This document shows, in pieces, positions 1-5,450 of a stretch of DNA of 5,450 bases (position 1 is the stretch's first letter; each line of letters starts with the position of its first letter). The position numbers and the translations under genes are program-made. Source of the stretch: Verrucomicrobiota bacterium (lineage in GTDB: Bacteria > Verrucomicrobiota > Verrucomicrobiia > Opitutales > Coraliomargaritaceae); the NCBI GenBank assembly GCA_027620575.1, contig JAQCDT010000085.1, positions 1 through 5,450 of the forward strand, in the 5' to 3' direction. Under the pieces are notes generated by a model that did not search any database, had not been told where the DNA came from, and saw only the letters and a program-made list of their open reading frames with translations.

Positions 1-20
1 GTGATTTGTCAAATCTGTGA
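1..20 (+). CDS. Possible 3' tail of an upstream gene overlapping the uvrA start (partial)
   Basis: In the frame beginning at base 3 the sequence reads codons for D-L-S-N-L and then TGA at 18-20, so GTGA at 17-20 would hold both the uvrA start and an upstream stop. Four-base start/stop overlaps of this kind are common between translationally coupled genes. Only five codons are visible, and the other two frames also close nearby (TGA at 2-4, TAA at 22-24), so neither the gene nor its frame is established. No product can be assigned. Confidence 0.22.
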
Positions 21-2857
21 ATAAAAGTCTAAATAACGCTCCCACAATTAGAGTTAAGGGTGCTCGAGAGCATAACTTAAAAGATGTGACTGTAGAGATT
101 CCTCGTAATGAATTGGTTGTAATCACTGGTGTGAGTGGTTCAGGCAAATCTTCATTGGTTTTTGATACAATATATGCTGAAGGTTATCGTAAATACATTG
201 ATAGCTTATCGACTAAAGCCAGAAATGTACTGGATCAAATTCCAAGACCCGATGTCGATTTTATTCAAGGTTTATCGCCAGTCATTGCTCTTGAGCAAAG
301 AACCGGTTCTGGCACGAATCCTAGAAGCACAATTGCCACAGTTACGGAGATTGCCGACTATGCACGAGTGCTTTGGGCGGCTTGTGGGGTTGCATATTGT
401 CCGAGTGATGGTGGGGCAATTATTAGACGTTCCCTAGACCAATGTATTGAAAAAATCTATCAAGAAGAGGAAGATAGTCGTTTGATGCTACTAGCACCTT
501 GGATGGAATTAAAGCCTTCTATGTTGAGAGAGGAATTGCCTCGTTTGGCTCAAAAGGGTTTTCAGAGAGTTCGGTTAAATGGAGATATTTATAGGTTAGA
601 TGACGATGATATAATTGATTCCAAATCAAAATTAATTCAGGTGGATATTGTAATTGACCGTGTAGTCCTAAGGGACGATCAACGCAGTAGAATAGCGGAT
701 TCTCTTGAATTGACTTTCAGTGAGGGGTCACAACAAGCAATTATTTTGGTTGAACAAGTGGGGTCGGACGACTGGAAAGAAGTTAAATTGAGTATGGAAT
801 TGTCTTGCGAACATTGCGGACAAATTTTCCCAAATCCTTCAGCCAAAATGTTTTCTTGGAATCACCCAGATGGTGCTTGTGAAAACTGTGGTGGAACTGG
901 AGAGACCTTACAATTTAGAGGAGAGCTTTGTGTCCCAGATGGTGCTAAATCAATTAAAAATGGTGCAATCAAACCATGGAGGCTTGGATCCAAACAAATG
1001 ATTATTAAACGAAATGCCATTCTTAAGCAATTAGCTGAGCAATTGCCTTATGATCCAGATTGCCCTTGGGATGACTTAGATCAAGACACTCAAAATCAGA
1101 TTTTACATGGTGTAGAAGATAGAGAGTTTTTATTTAAGCTTAAAGGGGGTAACCGAAAGCCAGAAAGCATGCCTTATCATGGGGTATTAGTAGATTTAGA
1201 AGAAACACGTATTAATACTTCTAGCGATGGCTTAAGATCACGTTTGCTAGCGTATCAAACATCCAAAGAATGTGCAGATTGCAAAGGAGAGCGACTGAAT
1301 GCAATCAGTCGAAATGTTTTGATCGAAGGGGTTTCTTTAACCGATTTTCTTAAAATGTCTCTTAAAGAGGCAAAACAGTTTTTGAAAAAATTGGTGAAGA
1401 ATAAGTCCTATAAATCAATGAGTGATGCAATTGATGGATTGCAATCTAGGGTACGCTTTCTTGATGAAGTGGGGCTAGGTTATTTAAATATGAATCGCGC
1501 TTATTCGAGTTTAAGTGGTGGCGAATCGCAACGAGTACGATTGGCAACTCAACTTGGAATGTCATTAGTTGGCGTAGTTTATATTTTAGACGAGCCAAGT
1601 ATCGGGCTTCATGCTTTAGACAATAGGCAATTAATTCAAACGATCATTGGCCTTAGGGATCGTGGCAATTCAGTCATTGTTGTTGAGCACGATAGTGAAA
1701 TGATGTTAGCGGCAGATCATTTAATCGAACTCGGGCCAGAGGCAGGACATGCGGGTGGTCATATTACTTATGAAGGAAAGCCTAAAGAAGCCCAGAAGTC
1801 AAAAGACAGTCGTTCGGGTGCTTATTTATCGGGTGCACTTCAGATAGAAAAAAATGTAAAGCGAAATGCGGTCTATTCTGAATATTTTAAAATTATTGGT
1901 GCTCAGGAAAATAATTTAAAGTCCATAGATGTGTCCTTTCCTATAGGACTGATTAGTGTAGTCTGTGGTAAGTCGGGATCGGGTAAAAGTACATTAATCA
2001 ATGGTATTTTAGCTAAATACGCGGCATTTAAGCTGAATCGTGCGAAAACAATTCCTGGCAAGCATCGCTCAATTGAAGGGTTGGATGCATTTAGTTCTGT
2101 GATTCAAGTAAATCAAGATCCAATCGGGCGTAGTCCACGATCCAATCCTGCTACGTTCATTAAGCTATTCGATCTATTGCGAGATCTTTTTTCTAAGTGT
2201 TCTTTAGCAAAAGTTAGGGGATACAAATCGAGCCGCTTTAGTTTTAATATCAAAGGTGGACGTTGTGAACGATGTAAAGGTGATGGATTGATCAAACTCG
2301 ATATGCAGTTTTTATCAAACGTGTATTCAGAATGCCCGAGTTGTCATGGTAGACGGTATAATCGAGAAACTTTAGATATTTTGTTTAAGGGTTATTCAAT
2401 TTCAGATGTTCTAAATATGAGTGTGGACGAAGCATTGAAGGTATTTGAAAAGCATCCAAAGATTTTTCAAAAATTAAAAACACTATCAGATGTTGGGCTG
2501 GGTTATCTAAAATTAGGACAGTCTTCTACAACTTTATCGGGCGGAGAAGCACAAAGAATCAAGCTTTCACTAGAATTGAGCAAAAAACAGCAAGGGGATA
2601 CTTTATATATTTTAGATGAGCCGACTACAGGCTTACATTGGGCGGATATTCAAAAACTTATGGATTTACTTTTTCGCTTAAGAGATGCAGGTAATTCCAT
2701 AATTATTATTGAGCACGATAAGGATGTTATTCGTTTAGCTGATTGGATAGTTGAACTTGGTCCGGAAGGGGGAGAAGCAGGGGGTGAGCTACTGTTTGCC
2801 GGCTCACCATCAGAATTTTTCTCGAGTAAAACAACCCCGACTCAATCAATCTTTTAG
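17..2857 (+). CDS. uvrA: UvrABC excinuclease subunit A (DNA damage recognition ATPase)
   Basis: UvrA dimers scan DNA for bulky lesions and load UvrB in nucleotide excision repair in the cytoplasm. The 946-residue length is close to E. coli UvrA (940). Two ABC ATPase halves are visible. Half I has Walker A GVSGSGKS at 38-45, Q-loop Q94, signature LSGGESQR at 499-506, Walker B ending DEP at 525-527 and H558. Half II has Walker A GKSGSGKS at 651-658, Q700, signature LSGGEAQR at 840-847, DEP at 867-869 and H900. Zinc module Cys pairs are C264/C267 with C288/C291 and C750/C753 with C773/C776, plus C419/C422. The UvrB-binding region should lie near 130-255 and the DNA-binding insertion near 295-400. 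GTG at 17 is chosen because TGA at 2-4 closes the frame and no other start lies between; no Shine-Dalgarno motif is visible in the 16 bases before it. Differences from E. coli UvrA: C128-P-S-D131 (E. coli CPDH; CPxCG in many other UvrAs), NQD instead of DQS around the second Q-loop, and NPATFIKLFD instead of NPATYTGVF. It may therefore be a lineage-specific form or a paralog. Confidence 0.94.
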   Translation: MNKSLNNAPTIRVKGAREHNLKDVTVEIPRNELVVITGVSGSGKSSLVFDTIYAEGYRKYIDSLSTKARNVLDQIPRPDVDFIQGLSPVIALEQRTGSGTNPRSTIATVTEIADYARVLWAACGVAYCPSDGGAIIRRSLDQCIEKIYQEEEDSRLMLLAPWMELKPSMLREELPRLAQKGFQRVRLNGDIYRLDDDDIIDSKSKLIQVDIVIDRVVLRDDQRSRIADSLELTFSEGSQQAIILVEQVGSDDWKEVKLSMELSCEHCGQIFPNPSAKMFSWNHPDGACENCGGTGETLQFRGELCVPDGAKSIKNGAIKPWRLGSKQMIIKRNAILKQLAEQLPYDPDCPWDDLDQDTQNQILHGVEDREFLFKLKGGNRKPESMPYHGVLVDLEETRINTSSDGLRSRLLAYQTSKECADCKGERLNAISRNVLIEGVSLTDFLKMSLKEAKQFLKKLVKNKSYKSMSDAIDGLQSRVRFLDEVGLGYLNMNRAYSSLSGGESQRVRLATQLGMSLVGVVYILDEPSIGLHALDNRQLIQTIIGLRDRGNSVIVVEHDSEMMLAADHLIELGPEAGHAGGHITYEGKPKEAQKSKDSRSGAYLSGALQIEKNVKRNAVYSEYFKIIGAQENNLKSIDVSFPIGLISVVCGKSGSGKSTLINGILAKYAAFKLNRAKTIPGKHRSIEGLDAFSSVIQVNQDPIGRSPRSNPATFIKLFDLLRDLFSKCSLAKVRGYKSSRFSFNIKGGRCERCKGDGLIKLDMQFLSNVYSECPSCHGRRYNRETLDILFKGYSISDVLNMSVDEALKVFEKHPKIFQKLKTLSDVGLGYLKLGQSSTTLSGGEAQRIKLSLELSKKQQGDTLYILDEPTTGLHWADIQKLMDLLFRLRDAGNSIIIIEHDKDVIRLADWIVELGPEGGEAGGELLFAGSPSEFFSSKTTPTQSIF
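2782..2821 (+). other. Strong hairpin inside the uvrA 3' coding end, T-run after it
   Basis: GGTGAGC at 2783-2789 pairs perfectly with GCTCACC at 2802-2808, with one further T-G pair inside and a loop of about 10 bases. Five T residues follow at 2816-2820, seven bases after the stem. The shape resembles an intrinsic terminator, but it lies in codons for the conserved glycine-rich end of UvrA (about residues 923-935), and the T-run is separated from the stem. I treat it as an RNA structure that is probably incidental. Confidence 0.25.
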
Positions 2858-2991
2858 AATAATTTTTTAACCTGATGAATCGGGTTATAATTATTTTTCT
2901 TTTTAATCGTTACACCATGCTCATTTTTTGTTGAGGTACATGAGGAAAGTATAAAAATAGCTGATAGCAGTAAAAATGTCTTTTTAATCAT
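2854..2991 (-). CDS. Small basic lipoprotein, 45 residues, function unknown
   Basis: The minus-strand reading frame from ATG at 2991 to TAA at 2854 encodes 45 residues. It starts M-I-K-K, has a hydrophobic core FLLLSAIFIL at 6-15 and then the lipobox L15-S-S-C18. That is a standard signal peptidase II signal, so lipidation of C18 and membrane anchoring are expected. T19 rather than Asp follows the Cys, which under the E. coli sorting rule favours the outer membrane. The mature peptide is only about 28 residues, has six Lys against one Glu, and ends KKKNNYNPIHQVKKLF; I recognise no family. AGGT stands six bases before the ATG, and the upstream frame closes at a TAA with no other start between. 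It converges with uvrA, sharing four bases (TTAG, 2854-2857), and is divergent from the ABC ATPase gene 32 bp away. It is AT-rich and short, so chance is possible, but the complete signal peptide, lipobox and ribosome site together make a real gene likely. Confidence 0.72.
   Translation of the reverse strand: MIKKTFLLLSAIFILSSCTSTKNEHGVTIKKKNNYNPIHQVKKLF
2858..2905 (+). terminator. Probable intrinsic terminator of uvrA
   Basis: Directly after the uvrA stop, AACCTGA (2869-2875) pairs with TCGGGTT (2880-2886) around a TGAA loop, with one T-G wobble. An outer AT-only arm, AATAATT (2858-2864) with AATTATT (2889-2895), can extend the stem across small internal loops. A T-rich tail, ATTTTTCTTTTT, covers 2893-2904. 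On the minus strand the stem is followed by an A-tract, not a T-tract, so the signal is one-directional and serves uvrA. It lies inside the last codons of the convergent lipoprotein gene. The GC content of the stem is modest, so efficiency is uncertain. Confidence 0.5.
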
Positions 2992-2997
2992 AATAGT

Positions 2998-3001
2998 ACC
3001 T
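2998..3001 (-). promoter_or_regulatory. Shine-Dalgarno-like AGGT of the small lipoprotein gene
   Basis: On the minus strand AGGT stands six bases before the ATG at 2991, a normal spacing. The other genes whose starts lie in this window show no comparable motif, so this site helps fix the lipoprotein start and supports the reading frame being translated. Confidence 0.45.
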
Positions 3002-3023
3002 GTTTTATTGAATAATTAACATA

Positions 3024-3812
3024 ATGGCAAATTTAATTACAGTTGATGATTTGAAAGTTCACTTTTTAAGTAAGCGAGGAATTTTCTCGCAGAAAACCCA
3101 TGCGGTGAAGGCTGTTGATGCAATTAGTTTTTCCATCCCTAAAGGAAAGACAGTAGGATTGGTCGGAGAAAGTGGTAGTGGTAAATCAACTACAGGAAAA
3201 GCAATCGCACGTTTAGTTCCAATCACAGCTGGCTCTGTTTACTATAATGATACCAGAATTTCGGATTTAACAGATAAAGAATTTTATCCATATCGTAAAA
3301 AAATTCAAATGGTGTTTCAGGATCCATTTGGCTCACTAAATCCTAGAATGAGTATCGAATCTTCGATCAGCGAACCTATGTCGATTCATTTGAAGGATTT
3401 AAATGAAAGCCAAAGAAAAGAAAAGGTCGCTTATTTATTGGAAAAAGTAGGTCTTTCGGCAGATATGATGGCGCGCTTTCCCCATGAATTCAGTGGAGGA
3501 CAAAGACAGCGTATTGGCATTGCTAGAGCTATTTCAGCAGACCCTGAATTCATAATTTGTGATGAACCAGTGAGTGCTTTAGATGTTTCAGTTCAGGCAC
3601 ACATTATTAATTTATTAAAGGATTTGCAGTCTGAGTTTAACTTAACCTACCTGTTTGTCGCCCATGATTTAGCGGTCGTTGAACATATGAGTGATTCTAT
3701 TTTAGTGATGACGGAAGGTCAAATTGTTGAGCAGGGTGATGCTAAAGAAATTTGCCGTAACCCTCAGCACCCTTATACTCAAAAATTACTAGAATCTGTA
3801 CCATCACTCTAA
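3024..3812 (+). CDS. Peptide/nickel-type ABC transporter ATP-binding protein (OppF/DppF family)
   Basis: This is a cytoplasmic ATPase expected to power an inner-membrane importer of oligopeptides, dipeptides or a related solute. Visible motifs in the 262 residues are Walker A GESGSGKST at 48-56, Q-loop Q99 in MVFQDPFGSLNPR, signature FSGGQRQR at 156-163, Walker B ending CDEP at 179-182, D-loop SALD at 184-187 and H214. The early text (HAVKAVDAISFSIPKG) and the HPYT motif at 250-253 are typical of the OppF/DppF branch. E. coli DppF has about 70 more residues after HPYT; here the protein stops ten residues after it, like the C-terminal half of YejF-type fused ATPases. No permease, binding protein or OppD/DppD partner is in the window, so its partners must be encoded elsewhere and the substrate is unknown. 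The ATG at 3024 gives the normal N-terminus; no Shine-Dalgarno motif precedes it. hemW follows after 25 bp, which suggests one transcript. Confidence 0.9.
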   Translation: MANLITVDDLKVHFLSKRGIFSQKTHAVKAVDAISFSIPKGKTVGLVGESGSGKSTTGKAIARLVPITAGSVYYNDTRISDLTDKEFYPYRKKIQMVFQDPFGSLNPRMSIESSISEPMSIHLKDLNESQRKEKVAYLLEKVGLSADMMARFPHEFSGGQRQRIGIARAISADPEFIICDEPVSALDVSVQAHIINLLKDLQSEFNLTYLFVAHDLAVVEHMSDSILVMTEGQIVEQGDAKEICRNPQHPYTQKLLESVPSL

Positions 3813-3837
3813 TTCTAATTACTTGGGTTCTAATATT

Positions 3838-4989
3838 ATGCATACCGGCTTATATTGCCATATACCATTTTGTGCGAGTACTTGTGATTTTTGTGCTTTT
3901 TATCAAGAGAAGCCAAAACGAACAGATTTACTAGCTTATCTTGATGGTATGGAATATGAATTTAAGCAAATTCCAGAATCGACTCATTTTGATACTATAT
4001 TTTGGGGTGGAGGTACGCCTACCTTATTATCCGCAAAAGATCTTGAACGCTTGGGGAAATCAATGATCCAGTATATCGGAAGAGACTTTAATGAATGGAC
4101 TGTAGAAATGGCACCTTCGACAGTTAAAGCAGATAAGCTTAAAGTATTATTGGATTTGGGTGTGACACGATTTTCTTTAGGGATTCAAAGCTTTAATCCA
4201 GATTCCTTAGATAAATTAGGAAGATTGCATAATCTTAAACAAATATATACGGCATGGGAGTTAATCTCAGCTTCAGGCGTTCGTGAAACTAATGTCGATA
4301 TGATGTTTGCATTGCCCAATCAAACTTTGGGTGATTGGAGAAATGATTTAAATGAAGCAAATAATTTAGGGAGTACCCATCTTTCAACTTACTGCTTAAC
4401 CTTTGAAGAAGATACCGCTCTTTATGTAAAGTTGTCTGAAGGAAAGCTGAAAATTGATGAAGAAAAGGAGAGGGCATTTTATTTAGAAGGTTGGGACTTG
4501 TTAAAGTCCTTCGGCTTTAATCAATACGAGATTTCTAATTTCGCCCGTTCCGAAACAAGCCGATGTATGCATAACGTTAATACTTGGAAAATGTATGAGT
4601 GGCTTGGATGTGGCCCATCGGCGGCATCACAATTTAGGGGTCAACGTTTTCGTAACCCTAGTTCAATAAAAGAGTGGTTGAACACCTTGAAGGGTTCCAC
4701 TTCCGATAAAGAGGATACAGTCATTTTATCAGATCATTTGTTATTTACAGATAGCCTTATATTTGGATTAAGGATGAATGAAGGAGTCGATGTCGATGAA
4801 CTTTTAAAACGTTTTTCAACTTCAAATAATATCGATGCTAATCCCTACTTAGTATTGATAAATCAATTTCAATCTGAAGGCTACTTAAAGAAGGAAGGGT
4901 CACGCCTGATTCTGACAAGAGAAGGACAGTTAAAATGTGATGGTATTGGACTTGAGCTTCTTAATTTACAACAAGCGGTTAGTGCTTAG
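3838..4989 (+). CDS. hemW: Heme chaperone HemW (radical SAM, HemN-like family)
   Basis: HemW binds heme and passes it to respiratory enzymes; it was long mis-annotated as oxygen-independent coproporphyrinogen III oxidase. The 383 residues begin with the radical SAM cluster motif C12-x3-C16-x2-C19 followed by A20-F21. HemN has a fourth Cys at the position of F21, so Phe there points to HemW. Other family marks are WGGGTPTLL at 56-64, the GIQSF strand at 115-119, YEISNFAR at 230-237, a HNVNTW segment starting at H245, the GCGPSAASQF segment near 257-266, and a HemN C-terminal domain with SLIFGLRMNEGVD near 306-318. The usual E-x-NP-G-T segment reads EMAPST at 90-95, a departure from E. coli HemW. 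The frame is also open from a TTG at 3823, but the ATG at 3838 gives an N-terminus running straight into LYCHIPFC as in homologs, so I prefer it; neither start has a good Shine-Dalgarno motif. It probably shares a transcript with the ATPase gene upstream. Its TAG overlaps the rpoN TAA on the other strand. Confidence 0.92.
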   Translation: MHTGLYCHIPFCASTCDFCAFYQEKPKRTDLLAYLDGMEYEFKQIPESTHFDTIFWGGGTPTLLSAKDLERLGKSMIQYIGRDFNEWTVEMAPSTVKADKLKVLLDLGVTRFSLGIQSFNPDSLDKLGRLHNLKQIYTAWELISASGVRETNVDMMFALPNQTLGDWRNDLNEANNLGSTHLSTYCLTFEEDTALYVKLSEGKLKIDEEKERAFYLEGWDLLKSFGFNQYEISNFARSETSRCMHNVNTWKMYEWLGCGPSAASQFRGQRFRNPSSIKEWLNTLKGSTSDKEDTVILSDHLLFTDSLIFGLRMNEGVDVDELLKRFSTSNNIDANPYLVLINQFQSEGYLKKEGSRLILTREGQLKCDGIGLELLNLQQAVSA

Positions 4990-5450
4990 TCAAATCGTCT
5001 TCGAAGATGGGTTGGAAGAATGCCGAGTTGCTCCCTGTATTTTGCTACGGTTCTTCGTGCAATTTTGATTCCATCTTTTTCTAACTCTTTTGAAATAGCC
5101 TGATCGCTAATTGGTTTCTTTGGATCTTCCTGTTGTATGATTTTTTCTATGGTTTCCTTGATCGAACGATTTGCGATACTTTCTCCACTTTCAGAGGTGA
5201 AACCGCTGTTGAAAAAATGTTTCAAGGGGAATACTCCATGAGGAGTTTTTACATATTTATTCGCAATTGCTCGGCTAATAGTCGTTTCGTGTACACCTAC
5301 ATCTTCCGCTATCTGCTGCATGGTCATTGGCTGTAAGGTAGGATTAGTTTTAACAAAAAACTTAGGCTGATGATCAATAATCTTTTGAGATATTTTTTTC
5401 AGAGTATTTTGCCTTTGGTCTAGTGAATTAATTAGAAATTTACCTGAACG
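4986..5450 (-). CDS. rpoN: RNA polymerase sigma-54 factor RpoN, C-terminal part (runs off the window)
   Basis: RpoN directs core RNA polymerase to -24/-12 promoters that need AAA+ activators. The minus-strand frame is open from the window edge at 5450 to TAA at 4986-4988, giving 154 residues of the C-terminus; the start lies outside. An ATG at 5327 falls in the middle of the conserved text and is not the start. From the visible edge, the core-binding tail comes first (SLDQRQNTLKKI), then the helix-turn-helix that contacts the -12 element (QIAEDVGVHETTISRAIANKY, about local 46-66), then GVFPLKHFFNSG at 72-83, DPKKPISDQAI near 109-119 and the RpoN box ARRTVAKYRE at local 131-140 (bases 5031-5060), which reads the -24 element. 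The protein ends 14 residues after the box, as in other RpoN proteins. The last codons overlap the hemW stop by four bases, and I see no terminator between the two genes. Confidence 0.95.
   Translation of the reverse strand, partial: RSGKFLINSLDQRQNTLKKISQKIIDHQPKFFVKTNPTLQPMTMQQIAEDVGVHETTISRAIANKYVKTPHGVFPLKHFFNSGFTSESGESIANRSIKETIEKIIQQEDPKKPISDQAISKELEKDGIKIARRTVAKYREQLGILPTHLRRRFD

Noticed and set aside
306..335. TGGCAC in uvrA as half of a sigma-54 promoter, prompted by the nearby rpoN gene
   Set aside because: No TTGC follows at the required spacing, and it lies deep in coding sequence. No convincing -24/-12 site was seen in the window.
135..437. 100-residue open frame within uvrA, other frame
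   Set aside because: It lies wholly inside the first ATPase half of UvrA, has no recognisable motif and reads as a shadow of conserved coding sequence.
2113..2295. 60-residue open frame antisense to uvrA
   Set aside because: It is antisense to the second zinc module region, has no signal, domain or ribosome site, and is explained by UvrA codon use.
2928..2955. Plus-strand promoter candidate TTGTTG (2928-2933), 16 bp, TATAAA (2950-2955) for the ATPase-hemW pair
   Set aside because: The -35 matches only half the consensus, and such boxes are frequent by chance in A/T-rich DNA; kept only as a possibility.
3002..3030. Minus-strand promoter candidate TTGCCA (3025-3030), 17 bp, TAAAAC (3002-3007) for the lipoprotein
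   Set aside because: The -35 matches well, but the start would fall near 2995, leaving about four leader bases and cutting off the AGGT ribosome site. It cannot be trusted without mapped transcript ends.
3823..3837. TTG at 3823 as the hemW start
   Set aside because: It would add only five residues of unconserved text; the ATG at 3838 gives the usual HemW N-terminus and is the stronger start codon.
4289..4477. 62-residue open frame antisense to hemW
   Set aside because: It lies inside the hemW coding region with no supporting motif.
4997..5016. Palindrome TCTTCGAAGA near the rpoN/hemW junction, considered as a terminator or operator
   Set aside because: It encodes the final Arg-rich residues of RpoN, the stem is short, and neither strand has a T-run after it.
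5133..5336. 67-residue plus-strand open frame at the right end
   Set aside because: It is antisense to the conserved helix-turn-helix part of RpoN; the RpoN reading is certain and this one has no features.

Overview
This is an AT-rich, tightly packed stretch of a Gram-negative bacterial chromosome. The genes shown are housekeeping or widely distributed: nucleotide excision repair (uvrA), a peptide-type ABC transporter ATPase, the heme chaperone HemW and sigma-54 (rpoN). The wording of the UvrA N-terminal region (PRPDVDFIQGLSP, then CPSDGG in place of CPxCG), the gene mix and a lipobox lipoprotein recall Verrucomicrobiota, perhaps a low-GC, streamlined Opitutae lineage. That assignment is from memory and is an inference; no marker gene settles it.

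Layout: uvrA (GTG at 17, TAG at 2855-2857) runs rightward and may be translationally coupled to an unseen upstream gene through a GTGA overlap at 17-20. A 45-residue lipoprotein gene (2854-2991, minus strand) converges on it. Its TAA overlaps the uvrA TAG, and its 3' codons carry a hairpin plus T-rich tail that looks like the uvrA terminator. After a 32-bp divergent gap come an OppF/DppF-type ATPase (3024-3812) and, 25 bp further on, hemW (ATG at 3838), probably as one operon. Finally, the C-terminal 154 residues of RpoN run on the minus strand from the window edge to 4986, again overlapping the convergent hemW stop by the same four bases (TTAG).

From position 17 onward only about 57 bases (2992-3023 and 3813-3837) lie outside the called genes, so no stretch of 300 bases lacks a gene. 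The genes do not form an obvious single pathway. UvrA acts in DNA repair; the ATPase would power peptide (conceivably heme) import with permeases encoded elsewhere; HemW inserts heme into respiratory enzymes; RpoN directs core RNA polymerase to -24/-12 promoters. No mobile element, CRISPR array, tRNA or rRNA was seen. The least ordinary item is the tiny lipoprotein gene and the terminator built into its coding end. I see no strong evidence for a new multi-gene system.
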